Assembly: GCA_023678885.1 (NCBI GenBank)
Contig: CM043012.1
Coordinates: forward strand, 15,598,036-15,662,035
Source of the DNA: Pogostemon cablin
Lineage: Eukaryota > Streptophyta > Magnoliopsida > Lamiales > Lamiaceae
Reading direction: 5' to 3'
Length of the DNA: 64,000 bases
Part shown: positions 49,702 to 63,719 of the stretch, piece by piece
Layout of the letters: each line of letters opens with the position of its first letter
Numbering within the stretch: the first letter of the stretch is position 1
The notes under the pieces: generated by a model
Told to the model about the DNA's origin: nothing
Seen by the model: the letters and a program-made list of their open reading frames with translations, nothing else
The model's database searches: none
Translations under genes and position numbers: made by a program

Positions 49702-49911
49702 CAGTGGCGGATGCAGCAATTTCGATTAAGGGGGGCTCGATTTACTTAATATTGTAAGAATTGATATCTTGTGCATTCGGGTGTATATAGTAAATTTTTG
49801 TGTACTCATTTACTTAATACTTTAAGACTTGATAGCCCGTGCATCTGGATGCACAGATTAAATTTTCATGCACTCTTTATTTTAATGTATATGTATATAT
49901 CTTAATAAATG

Positions 49912-49943
<32 letters not shown>

Positions 49944-50363
49944 TTCAACTGTTTATAAAAAAACAAACAGGAAACTCAATTGTACAAATTTTTATACATT
50001 AGTGTAAATATTATTATTAATAAATGTACAAATTGAATGTGCACGTGTCCGTGACCCAGGTACACAAAATATTTTGTCATATTGAGATAATAGAAATTTT
50101 AAATAAAAACATTATTAGGGGAAAAAACATACTTTGAAAACTATTTTAAAATAAAAAGTTTATTTAATTGATTAGAAGTTATTCATGTATAATAATATAA
50201 TTAAAGAAAATAAAAAATAATAAATATATATGATCTAGGAGGGAATAAAAGTGAAAGCATAAATAAAATGGAATTTGTAAAACTTAAAATTAAAAAGGAA
50301 AAAGGCTCGCCCCCATGAAGAGTAAAATCCTTGACCTTCCATCTAAATTCAGGGGGAGTCTCC
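49702..50363. mobile_element. Possible hAT-like non-autonomous element (unit 3)
   Basis: As unit 1; TA tract of 23 nt at 49922-49944. Confidence 0.35.
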
Positions 50364-50603
50364 ATTGAGTTGGAATCAGTTTTATTTAATTACTAGTTGA
50401 GGTGATATTTGATGCGATTTTTTTGTACACTTAGTTCTTATTGTTTGCATGTTTAGCAAATTTAGTGGCATCGGAAAGTGATATATTCTAACAATTCACT
50501 GTACTTTGAATTTTAGATAGGTCTTCACATCCAGTTAACAATAGATGTGAAATTCAAATGGAATTATAATATTTGTATCACATTATCACTCGTGAAGTAT
50601 AGA

Positions 50604-51448
50604 GTGCAAAAAATAGAAACGAGGACTATCTTCTGAAATATCTAAGTCTAAATCTTGTAGTCTTTTGTAAAGTAAACATGATGACCTACAAAGATCTCTT
50701 GGTTCTAAAGCCATACCTGCGAGAAAGTTTGTTATTGAATTGATTAGGGTGTGGATAGTGCGTAAAGTTTGCACTAGGAAAAAAAAAAGATCATCACACA
50801 GCAAAAATACCTGTTGAGTATGCTAATGGCGTTGGCAGCACCTAACGCACTAAGCACAATATCATATTCGAAGAGTATGGTATAATGTTTGTATAACAAT
50901 CTGTATATTATTGTGCAAAAAATATTTAGACAGGATTTATTGTCATTACTAAAAAGTAGTGGATTATTCTTAAACTTTCAAAAGGGAAAATTGATTACAT
51001 ACAAAGGAGTTCATGTCGCGCAAGATATAGCATACTCGACCCAAGGAATGTCTTCTGAAGCATCTAAGTCCGAATCTTGTAGCCTCTTGTAAAGTAAACA
51101 TGATCACCTACAAAGATCTCTTGGGTCTAAAGCCATACCTGCGGAAAGTTTGTTATTGAATTGATTAAGGTGTGGATAGCGCGTTGCAGTAGGGGAAAAA
51201 AGTCATCACACAGCAAAAATACCTGTTGAGTACGGTAATGGCCTTGGCAGCACCTAATGCACCAAGCACACTATCATATTTGAAGAGTATGGTATAATGT
51301 TTGTATTACAATCTGTATATTATGGTACAAAAAATATTTAGACATGATTTATTGTCATTACTAAAAGTAGTGGATTATTCTTAGACTTTCAAAAGGGAAA
51401 ATTGACTACATACAAAGAAGTTCGTAGCGTGCAAGATATAGCATACTG
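50604..51448 (-). pseudogene. Duplicated unassigned exon-like block (unit 3)
   Basis: As unit 1; it shares the unit 1 base where unit 2 has a Glu to Lys change. Confidence 0.4.
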
Positions 51449-51667
51449 GAGCGTATGGGCTGACAATTATTTGGTCAACTCAACCGCCACCTCCAGTACT
51501 TGATAACACAACTTCATTGCTTTGCTATGACTATCTCCTTGTTTTCAACAAGGATAATGTCATCAATCAAGTCTCGGACAATAGGCCTGTCATCCATAAA
51601 AACACATATTATTATGTCATGTAAAACCTTAATTTATGTGGTAAGTTTTATTTATTACCATGTGTTA

Positions 51668-52091
51668 CTTTCGAGGACACTTACAAGACCATGAAATAAA
51701 TCCACAAGTAGTGTGCTATGTTAAAATTTCCCTGGTTGTCCATGAATTTGCTGAACACCTCTGCAATTATGTTATGAAAAGTAAGTAGACTATTTTAATG
51801 GTGGTAGAAAAGAGAGAACATATATATGTACAAACCTTGAGAGATGGGATAGCCATGTTGTCTGAAGAGTCTAAATTTGAGAGCTGTGATGTGCAAGTCA
51901 TGATTCAGCTCCTGTTTATTAGCATTGATTGTGTCCAGTAATGAGTTGATGAAATCCTTAAAGTAGTGAGATATATCCAGCCTTTGCAGAACATCAACAA
52001 GCTCAAGTTGAGCAATCTCATCTTTGGCTTCTTTTATCATTAATTTCACCTCATCCTTCAGTTTCTCAGCTCTCTCAGCATACTGCTTAGC
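51668..52091 (-). pseudogene. Terpene synthase fragment (unit 3)
   Basis: Same sequence as the unit 2 fragment: exon 2 at 51836-52091 and exon 3 from 51760 down. Confidence 0.85.
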
Positions 52092-52190
52092 CTGCACATC
52101 CAAACTAATTAAATACAGTTGAAAGTCGAAACCACCATAGCTTCCTTAATACAGTTGAACATAATCGCAGAATAAGACAACAAGACCATA

Positions 52191-55100
52191 TTTAAAGAGT
52201 TCAACTCTGAAGGTACCTCAAAATTGCAAGGAGATTGGGTATGTAGAGAGGGCCGAGCCAATTCAACAAAACTACCAGCATTCAGGGACAATGATCCAGT
52301 TAGCATTTAGAGGCTATCTAGTAATGCTATGTTAAATGGATTTATTAAACTTGGTAAATAGTCTTCTTAGTTACATTGTTGAGAGTTACATGTGTATGTA
52401 ATTAATTTTGATGTTGTGATCGTGCTTTAACGTTTATGCATAGCAGGTGAGGCGGGATTACAGAGCATTAAGAGGGTTAGTGAGGCTTCAAGGGGTGGTG
52501 AGAAGCAAAAATGCACAGCGACAGATGAGTATTTCCATGAACCAAATGCAGCTCCTCTTCAGGGTTACACAAATTCAATCGCTAGAATACAGATGTTGGA
52601 AAACCAAGCTCTTTTAAGCTAAACCGTATAGGGACGAGAAGGAAGTTGATGGTGCCTCGACTAATTGGACCTTCAACTGAATGCTGATCTGGATCCCCCC
52701 TATCCATTTTACTTTATTTTTTGATATACCTAAAATCTTAGTTCATTATTCCGTTACTCATTCCATGAACCTTTATCTATCATGTTGGAATTCAAAAACT
52801 TGCACTACTTCATACTAGCTAGAGATAAGGGAAAGTGAAAGCTTTTTGAATATTATGTTTGATCACAAGGGTAATTGTTCTCTATGCCTGCTGTTGTATT
52901 AGCTTATAGCTAGAAACAATGAAGATTGGGATGATAGTTTTCTTACAAAAGATTAAATAATAGCAAGGTTACAAAAAAAAAATCGAAGCACTCGTCGAGA
53001 GAGAGAGAGAGAGCCATGGCCTATGCATATTCACACCAGGTAAAATACTGTATCTTTGTCTCCTTGAAATTTCATTCACTTCACTAAGAAGAATATCATC
53101 AATGTAATTTATATTATTCTACTTGTGGATTCATGACATTTATGCCTAAATCGACGTCGAGCTAGGATATAACTAATGACCCTTACTTGTGTTCATCATC
53201 TATACATTCATTTCAACTCATGCTAAACATAATAATGTTGTCTTTTTATCCTACAAGCCTGTTGAAAGTGGAAATTAGCGTGTTTGAGTGTCCAATTTAA
53301 CACCTTTTTGATGAGAATTATTGTTATATATTAGCACAAGTGACTTATATTCAATATATGTGAGAAAAAGGTGCACTTGAGGTGTTTTATTGTGTTTTAG
53401 ATGGAAAAAGGATCAAAAGTGCCAAGTTGGAGAAATGGTGCAATTTGTGCAATGATACTGAAAAACACACGTTCAATTTGTGTAATTATTCTCTATTTGT
53501 GTGGAGCTCTGAACAGGAAATGTGATATATATTTGGAAAGCCACAGAAGAGAGGGTCATTTTGGCATAAAGAACACCTCAATTGAATTCCAGACAAAAAA
53601 GTTATGATCAAAGTGGTGACGTCGCGCAAGCTGTTCCTGCTTAGCACAACTGTTCTATTTTGCATGACTTGTTACATATTCAAATGTTAGAGTTTCTGAG
53701 AGTTCTTTATAGGGATATAAAGCCAAGGAAGAGAGAATCACGTGACCACAAGAATCACTCAAATTGGAGTTTTGAGGAGGAAGTTATTATCAAAATCGTG
53801 AAGTCGCGCAGCTGTCAGTGAGAATTTCCAAGAATTTCCGAATTTGTGCATGTTTTTACACCATTCAGTGTGTGTCGCGTATTTACATCCCATTGGATGT
53901 ATTTTTGTTTTTTCCAAGAAAAGCTCATCCAAGATCAATAAGGAGAGTTCACAATTATAAAAGAGGATATAGATCACATCATTATTCATTACAATACAAT
54001 AGCATATGGATTGGATACAACACAACACAATCATCCTACAACCCACAAGGAGGGTTCACCTCCCAACCATCATCCACATCCTTTCCTCCATCCATCCATC
54101 ACTTTGAAGATTCGTCTGTGGAATCAAGAGGAGAACCAAGAGGAGAATTTAAGACGGAGAAGGACGCGACGACGCCCACATCTAGGGTTTTATTCGTTTT
54201 CTAATTTATCTTGTATTTTCCAGACATCCGGGTAAGATCTATCCAACACCCATGATTGTTCTTCATAACATCATGGGCTAGAGCCTTTTTGGTAGAACTA
54301 GGGTTGTGAAGGTTTTTACGAATTAATTGAACTTTCGTGTGTAAACTCCGTGCAACACTACTTGTGGATTTATTTTATATATGATTGTACTTTCTTAATC
54401 CATATTCACGGTCGTTTTGTGCATCTTCAATATATATATATCTTGGTTGTAGATTGAGTGTGTTCACCACTGAACAGGATTTCATGTTATGATTCTAAGT
54501 GAGGGGACTCCGAAGCTTCATTAGAACTATCACACATAAATACTTATTAATTGAATTGAATCCGGGATATTAAGTAGGATAAAGAGGATAATTTTATAGT
54601 ACCTATAAAGGGAGATCATATCTGGTTAGAGTACCAATTGGTCAGGGAAATAATTGATATTGATAGTACCTAGAAAGGGGGGATGGAATTATATCTCTTT
54701 TTTCGAGCTTATTCACACGTGTTACACTCATGTTTACTTGTGTCTATAAAGTAGATTTGCATGGTTTAGTGATGCGTCCATATTCCACAAGGCAGAGTCG
54801 GACATCAACACACGAAAGGGAGATTAATGAGTGAAACTGGATTATCCTAGAGCTACCTATTCTCCTACTTGATCCACTTCCGTATTCTTCTAGTATTTAA
54901 TTTATTTTATTTGTTATTTAATTTTCAGCATATTAGTTATTAGATAATCAACCTCAAAATCTTATTGTCTTGTCTTAATTAATTTAGTTAATAATTAAAT
55001 TGATAATACACCGTCCCTTGAATTCGATATTCACTTGGTCGCTTACTAAGCTGCAACTGATATCCTTAATACTTGGGGATTAATTTTGCGTACAAAGAAA

Positions 55101-55590
55101 ACGCGCATCAAAGCCGAGGAAGGCTAAGCCAAAATCAGCACAAAGTCCAGTGGACATACGCTCTGATGGATATCCTTGGTGGTGGAACTAGTTAGAGCGT
55201 TAGCTCCCTCCAGCAACCATCCATCAGAGCCAATTCGATACAAGAAGTATCATGGTAACTTCTCCTCATCCCACGTCAGAGTACATGCTACCTACTCAAC
55301 CAAATACTAGCAACTATAGGTATAGCAGTTTCACTTGTGATGATCACCAAGAGGTTAGAGTTAACCAAGCTGTTAGGCCAAGAAAGACGCCTTCACCTCA
55401 AATGGCACAGGTCAGACAATCAAGAACTCTAAATCGAGAAAAAACGCAGCTAATTCAGTGTACGACTTCCAAAGACGATGATCGTCTTACAAGTGGCCCT
55501 CCATTATCTGTACCAAGTTATACATTACATGCACCTACTGTTGGCGTTCTATCGTTTGGTTAACGTAAACCGTTAGGGTTCTATGCAAAC
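52191..55590 (+). pseudogene. IQD pseudogene, 5'-truncated copy (unit 4)
   Basis: Exon 2 remainder 52191-52320, exon 3 52447-53039, exon 4 55111-55590. Shared lesions as unit 2, plus private changes in exon 4 (TGG CTA to TAG CTA style changes near 55190; a Glu to Lys codon near 55440). Confidence 0.88.
53260..55110 (+). mobile_element. Solo LTR at IQD exon 4 acceptor (unit 4)
   Basis: 1,851 bp, AAGCC flanks. Private substitutions near 54469 (CACTGAAC for CGCTGAAC) and 54642. Confidence 0.9.
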
Positions 55591-58500
55591 TGATGCGCGT
55601 TTTCTTTGCACGCAAAATTAATCCCAAGTATTAAGGATATCAATTGCAGCTTAGCAAGCGACCAAGTGAATATCGAACCCAAGGGACGACGTATTATCAA
55701 TTTAATTATTAACTAAATTAATTAAGACAAGATGGCATTAACGTTGGGATAGAATTATCAACTACTGAACAATTAAATTAAATAATAAATAAAATAAAAG
55801 ATCACTCGAAGAATACGAAAGTGGATCAAGTAGGAGAATAGGTAGCTCTAGGATAATTCAGTTTCACTCATTAATTTTCCTTTCGTGTGTTGATGTCCGA
55901 CTCTGCCTTGTGGAATATGGACGCATCACTAAACCATGCATATCTACTCTATAGACACAGGTAAACATGCGTGTAACACGTGTGAATAACCTCGGAGCAA
56001 GAGATATAATTTCACCCCCCTTTCTAGGTACTATCAGTATCAATTGTTTCCCCCTAGGATTGGTACTCTAACCCGATATGATCTCCCTTTATAGGTAATA
56101 TGAAGTTATCCTCTTTATCCTACTTAATAACCCAAATTCAATTCAATTAATAACTATTCATATATGATAGTTCTAATGAAGCTTCAGAGTCCCCTCACTT
56201 AGAATCATAACATGAAATCCTGCTCAGCAGTGAACGCACTCAATCAATAACCAAGATATGTATTCAGACTCTACATAACAGTTAATGATGCAAAAAACGA
56301 CCGTGAGTATGAATTAAAAAGGTACAATCATATATAAAATAAATCCACAAGTAGTGTTGTACGGAGTTTACACATAAAAGTTCAATTAATTGGTAAAAAC
56401 CTTCACAACCCTTGCTCTACCAAAAAGGCTCTAGCCCATGATGTTGTAGGAAACACACATGGGGGTTGGATAGATCTTACCCATATGTCCGGAAAATTAG
56501 AAAGTAGAAGAGAAGAATTAGGAAAACCCTTGGTGTAGAAGCCTCATTCCTTCTCTCTTCCGTCTCTTCAATTCCTCTTGGTTCTCCTATTGATTCCACG
56601 GACGAATCTTCAAAGTGATGGATGGATGGAGGAAAGGATGTGGATGATGGTTGGGGGGTGATCCCTCCTTGTGGGGTGTAGTGTTGTTGTGGCCTCTCTT
56701 ATGGCTCTCTTCCTTGTTCCAATCTGATTTTTGATGTGATCTACACCCATTTTTATACTTGTAAGCTCTCTTTATAGGCCTAGAATGGGCTTTTTGAGTG
56801 ATCACACGCATTGAGAGTGTAAAATTACGGATATAGTAAGTTTCCGGGGCTCAATTCGACCTCACCAACAGGTCGAATTGACCCTTCCAGGTCGAATTGG
56901 CCTACTGTAAGTCTCAGGTGCTCAATTCGACCAGCACAGCAGGTCGAATTGAGGTGTCGTGGTTTTATTGACTCTTTTGCCGTCCGATTCGACCTCAATT
57001 CAACCTGCACATCAGGTCGAATTGAATTGCACAGTCTCACCATTTCGCGTATAACTTCCACATCCAAACTCTGATTTGAGTAATTCTTACGCTCACGCGA
57101 CCCTATCTTCCTTGGCTTTCTATCCATATAATGAACGTACAGAAAATCTAATATTTGAATACATGACAAGTCATACAAAGTGGACAGTCGTTCTGAACAG
57201 GAATAGCTTGCGCGACGTCACCACTTTGATCATAACTCTCTCGTTTGGAATTCGATTGGGGTGTTCTTCATACCAAAACGACCCTCTCTTCAGTGGCTTT
57301 CCAACCATGTATTACCTCAACAGTTTTGATCTCTATAACAATACAGAAAATATGAAAGTTGGACGTGCGTTTTTCAGCATCCTTGCACAAATTGCACCTT
57401 TTTCTCCAACCTTGCACTTTTGATCCTTTTTCCACCTAAAACACAATAAAACCCCTCAAGTGCACTTGATTCTCACATATAATGAATATAAGACACTTGT
57501 GCTAATATATAACAAGAATTTCTATCAAAAGGTGTTAAATTGGACAGTCAAACACGCTAATTTTCACTCTCAACAATCCCCAAACTTACCTGTTGATCGT
57601 CCCGAGGCAACAAAATAAAAATAAAGAGCGAGAGAGAGAGTAAGAAAATTAGCGGGGAAACAAGAACTATGACCAATACCCCATTCAAAATACAATTGTC
57701 ATCAACTTAGGTCATATAACTCTCATTACATGTTATAATCAATTTATAGCATACAAGTTAAGACAATCACCACCAATTCAAATGCACCATTAACATGTTA
57801 TCACGGGAAGTATATATCTCGCACTCAAGTGTAAAAGATGTACACTTATGGGTTAAGGTGTTTACGTTCAAATTCAATTCAAGTGTATGCGTAACCATAA
57901 ACTTGCCAAAAATCTCAAACTCTCCACCAATAAAAGTATGATTCGATAATGGAATCAAAAAGGACTTTTAATAGGATGTAATGTCGGCTCTTTGGTAAGG
58001 GCAGGAAACATATGGATAAAGTAACTCAATTAGTAGAGAATTAAAATCAGAGATCTTTTGTACTGCAGATTTTTACACTTCAAGACTATCCAGCTTCATG
58101 CTCTTCTAATTTTCTTTTCTCTCCTTTCCTTCAAGCTCAACATACTTTTTCTTTCATTTCTTTTTTCCTCGAGGTACCAGTTTTGGGCACTACTTCTAAT
58201 ATCTCGGGGTACCAGTTTCGGGCACTACCCCTCATCAACTTATTGTTCAGCTCACAATCACTTGTACAACTCCAAATATTTTATTCCTCCCAAACTCCAT
58301 CAAAATTAACTTCACACACTTTGACAGTATTTAATTCTCCACTAAATATAGGAATTTAAAGGTCAAATAGGATATCAAAGTGGCTATCTTCGTAGGTTGC
58401 CAAAGAAATAAGGCTTTCAGGCTAAAAAAGACTAACAATGGATATATAATTATTTGGTAGGAAATTATTTGGCAAAGTGACTCATAAATTCAAGGATGAC

Positions 58501-61500
58501 CTAAAATCATCTACCATTATCTAACACATATATAGTTTCGAGTAAGACAAGAGGCAAGTTCTAGAATACACGCACAAGAACAATACTTACCAGAAAAGAA
58601 ATATCACGTGATTATGTACATGATCAACAAGGCTCAAAATCTCACATGGTTTTAACAAGTAACAGAGCAATTTTCTTGGTAAGTAATATCCCACAAGTAC
58701 ACATAGAACTTCATATCACAATATAACTCAAGTACACTTCCTTCATCAATTTCAAAAGCATATGAATTTTAAGCACAATTTAAATAATTTAAGCTCACAT
58801 GGATCACCACCTTAAACTAATCCTTCTACTTCTATGAATTAAAAACACATATAAAAATTAGAATAAGGAAACGAGGGCACCTGATTTTTTCCTATGCATG
58901 CACGAGCTCCTCGAGTTGTTCAACTCGGTCAGGTCAAAGCCTCAGTTACCTATTTTTATCATCAAAGCTCAAACACACGCATCATCACAAGATTCATCAA
59001 TATTAAAATAGGAGAACTATAAGAAAGAATCAATTGACTATCTAATCGACTCCACACACTACAAACACCACTGAACACTAGGCAAATTACAAAAAATCGA
59101 CACATCAAAACTGATTAAAGTTTCAATATACAACAAAAAATCAACTCCCCTAGCAAACATTACAAAGAAAAGATTATACTCTTGGTGCTTCAATGAGGTA
59201 ATAACATCACACCCCCCAAACTTAGTAAAAACGTAAGTTGAAACTAAGTTTGCAAAGAGATGTAATTGCCGATTAGTAAGCACCTTAAATATAAAAATTT
59301 TTTACTCACACGAAAGAAATAAAGCAATAAAACAGAAGGGCAAGCCCCAACAGGCGCTCATGTTTAACGTTGGAGAGTCACGACGGATGTAACCTTTTAA
59401 ACTACTTGATTGGAGGACTGTCTTGTCGCATCCTCACCTTCAAATACTTTCTTTCCCTCTTCTTATCTACACACAACACCTCACCTTTCTTAATCACAAA
59501 AATATGATCATTAGAATTTCCTTCCTCCCATGGTTGTCTAGACACCTCCTTGTCAACCTTCCACTTAAATTCAGAATCATCTGTCCTTTTAAAATCAAGA
59601 TTAAACAATTTAGAAACCACATCTATGCTCTTGCATGATTGAATCTCCATGGGCATCTTCATTGCTTTAAGGGTCGACTCAAATGGTTGGTCGAACGACT
59701 TTCTTGGGCATGATTGCGCAGTCTCACGGTTTCGAGCATAATTTTCGCATCCGACCTCTGATTGAGGTGATTCATGCGCGAACACGATCCTCTTTTCTGT
59801 GGCTTTCTGATTCACTATCTTTGGAGCTGATTCGACAGGATTCGACCTGTAGGTCTGGTCGAATTGAAGTCCTCCTGGTGAATTGACCTTCTGTATGAAT
59901 TTTGTCCTCCGATTCGACCTCGATTCGACCTGAGGGCCAGGTCGAATTGATGTGTTTTTGGTCGAATCGAGGTTCTGTTGCTTCTAAATCACGTCCAGGT
60001 GCCTCATTCAACCTCCCCTGTTGAATTCCACCTGATTTGTTGATCGAATTGGGGTCGAATTGAGCTCCCGATGCCTTTAATTTCAATTTTGGCCTCATCG
60101 GTCCCTCGTACTGTGTTCCAGACCTCAATGTGATGGCATTATTCTCCAATGTTTGTGTCAAGTGATTCACATTTGTGGCCGTCTGCCCCATCAAGGTAAG
60201 GTCCTTCAACTGCTTAGATAAATCTGCATGATTTGCATCAGTTTTTGCCTCTAGCTTGGCCCTTAGACGATCAACCCTTGCATCATTCTCAGTCATGTAT
60301 CAATTGAAGGTATCTTCAACACTCTTCACTTCTTGTTGCTGCTTCATACTAGGCCCTCTTTGTGTCAACTTTGTAATCTGCCTTTGCTGGGATTCTAGTA
60401 ACTTGTTAATGTTAACTAAACTAGAGACGATCTCATCATCCCTATTTTGCTTCACCACTTGATGTTCAACCTGCGCTACCTTTCCAAGTACATATGATCC
60501 TCCATCTCTCTCTACAGGCCAGTCACGTGAATTCATAGAGATGGCTTCAAACAACTTTTCTGCTTCAAGTGTTGTTCTAGATAACAACGTTCCTCCTGAT
60601 GATGCATCAATAAAAATACGCGACTCACAATCCAATCTATAGTAGAAGATGCTTATGTACTCAGCCTTAAACATTCCATGTTGTGGGCATCTCCTGAGCA
60701 TGTCTTTAAACCTATCCCACGCCTCATAAAATTTATCACCCTGATCTATAACAAATTGGGTGATCTCTTGCCTCATTCTTAAGATCCTTGAGGGTGGCAT
60801 GTATCTCTCCAAGAACTTTTACTGCAGTTGGTCCCATGTAGTGCAATCTGCGGCATCAAGAGTCTCATACCAAGCTTCTGCTCCATCAATCAAAGGGAAC
60901 TTGAATAGGGCGATTCGTCTAGCATTATTATGATCTCCAGCACCCTTTTAAGTGTTTGCATTACCAAGAAATCTTCGGAGATGCTGATATGGATCTTCAA
61001 AACAACCTCCAGAAAAGGGATTCTTCTCTACCATGTTAATAAGAGCTGGATGTATTTCAAAATCATCATCTCCCCCCTTGCTCCTATCAACCCCATGTTG
61101 TCAATCCCATAGTTCGTGAAAATTTCACGTATGGCAACATTATCTGGATTCTTCCTTGCTCCGGCCATGTTTAGCTCAATGTGTTATTCGTTCCTTTCCT
61201 TCCTCTCCTTTTCCTAGTACACAAGTATCTCAGAAAAATTCAAGGTTAGATAGAATTAAATAATCACAAATAGAAGTCTTAATCAACTAGAAATAATAAA
61301 CTAATAATAACAGTCGTCCCCGGCAACGGCGCCAAGAACTTGATGCGTGTTTTATTTGCACGCAAAATTAATCTCCAAGTATTAAGGATATCAATTGCAG
61401 CTTAACAAGCGACCAAGTGAATATCGAACCCAAGGGATGGCGTATTATCAATTTAATTATTAACTAAATTAATTAAGACAAGATGACATTAACATTGAGA

Positions 61501-61520
61501 TAGAATTATTAACTACTGAA
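55591..61520 (-). mobile_element. Gag-only Ty3/gypsy-like retroelement (unit 4)
   Basis: 3' LTR 55591-57575, gag 59772-61168, primer site 61318-61334, truncated 5' LTR 61341-61520. Confidence 0.8.
59772..61168 (-). pseudogene. Retrotransposon gag, degraded (unit 4)
   Basis: As unit 2, with the additional TGA at 60300-60302. It matches unit 1 rather than units 2 and 3 at one codon (Met in ISMNSRDW). Confidence 0.8.
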
Positions 61521-61575
61521 TATCTGAATAGATATCGGTTAATAACCGATATCTATTCACAGTTTTGTAGTAGTG
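61521..61575 (-). mobile_element. CACTA-like terminus with palindrome (unit 4)
   Basis: Same as unit 1; the palindrome is at 61525-61559. Confidence 0.5.
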
Positions 61576-63452
61576 TGCTCTTCATTTTCCCAATTGTATA
61601 TGACCATAGATAAATATATTGAGATAAAAATAATACAACGCCTGCACATTGGATGCTAGATGACACAATCATGTTGTAACTTAAAATACTATCATAAAAT
61701 GATTGACACAAACCTTTAGAATTATCAATTTGACAGAAGAATATTCAAAACATGCAAGAATAAGCTCCAAAACGAGACACCTATAGTACGATTAAAATAT
61801 GCACAATCAGTATAGCCCATTTATAATATTGCTTGTTGTAGCTCTATGATCTATGCAATTTATTAAGTTCATACACAAAAAAATAACATCAACCTGCTAA
61901 AAATCACTACACTTGGGCATTATGGAAAAAAAAAACTTAAAAAGAGACAAGACAACTGATTCTCCTCACTTCAAATAAATTAGATGAGAAAATGCAATTA
62001 CACTCAAATCAATATATAAGGGACTAAAATCTATCACTTCCTTTTCTCCTTATATTTAAGGCAATTAATATGATCGACAAAGTCTAAGAATCTTCAATTA
62101 GATCACACATTTATATTAGTCTTCAAATTGAGGTTAGGATTCAAATACAAATCCAAAACAACCCCGAAGTCATAACTTAAGGAATATGCCAATTCTTGTA
62201 TGCATATAATAGAGCATAGCTTCGACACCTTATTTAATAAAATAACACTATGATATCTATCTATCTAAGATATAACAAAATATTTTAGGAAAGGTAGGTA
62301 GCTAAAACACTATAATACCATTTAAAGATCCAAATGTACATTTTCACCCCTTTCTTAAATTGTATCACATAATTGTTTTATGATGTCAAATAGCATAAAC
62401 TTGGAGGCATCCACTTCATTAGAAAGTATTATGTGCAAGAATGGTTTAACCACTCAAAGCAAAAATGAAAATTATTTTGAAGCTTCATTTTTCTAATTGA
62501 AATTTTCCAAATAAAAAATGAGGAAATGAAATACACACATAACATATTAGGATGAAATTGAAGATTGCATTCCCATGCAACATGAGATGTCACTCGCCTT
62601 ATAAGTCGAGTATAATAATAATATTACAAATAAACAAAGGCTTTAAGAATCGTATAATCGGATGAATGTCATAAACCGTGGGTTTTAAAGAAAAAACACT
62701 TTAACAAGTGAAAGCAAAGATGGAAAAAACCTTACATGGTGTTGTTCCAGTGGTGAGATTAGCTCAAGAGTATTTACTAAATAATGATTTTGATTAGTAA
62801 TAGCTTGGTCTTTCAAAATTGATAATTTATAAGAATCACTGTAGTTAATTTTATTATAAGAGTACTAAGAACATAGATTTATTGACTTGCAACCTTCCAT
62901 CTATCTATATTCCTCCAGCTACTTTGGATAACTCAAAAGATTCTAACTTTTAGTAATGTGATTTTCAGTATATCTTGAACGTACGAAAATTATAAGTAGT
63001 TAACATAAAAGAAAATGAATCTCACTAATTTTTTTGTCGTTTGTTATTTCTTGAAAGAAAACAAGCACAACATGGCATGACATAGTGTATAAGTGGAATT
63101 CATCTGAAAGGCATCTGAATTCTTAGAATATATACCTTGTGAGAGAAGGAAGGCGTGAAGAAAATAAGAGAGCTATTACTTTTTTACTTTTCTAAAGTGC
63201 AGAGAGTCTTATGCAAGGAAAAATAAAAAATAAGTAAAGACGAAGGAATAGATGAGAACATGACGAACATACGTGAAGGAATAAAGTTTCTTGGAACAAG
63301 AGAAATCAATACAACAATGTTATATCAGTCCATGCTATTAAGAGTTAAAGTTAAATAACAACCACTACAAAGAATATTTCTAATCCATTTCCTTTCTATG
63401 TTGATTTGCAAGTCAAAATGTCACATGAGAAACCTAGGAGAACCACAAAGAC

Positions 63453-63662
63453 CAGTGGCGGATGCAGCAATTTCGATTAAGGGGGGCTCGATTTACTTAA
63501 TATTGTAAGAATTGATATCTTGTGCATTCGGGTGTATATAGTAAATTTTTGTGTACTCATTTACTTAATACTTTAAGACTTGATAGCCCGTGCATCTGGA
63601 TGCACAGATTAAATTTTCATGCACTCTTTATTTTAATGTATATGTATATATCTTAATAAATG

Positions 63663-63719
<57 letters not shown>

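Larger units (their letters stand above)
38440..52190 (+). repeat. Tandem unit 3 (13,751 bp)
   Basis: Near-identical to unit 2. The boundaries are the recurring TTTAAAGAG junction. Confidence 0.97.
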
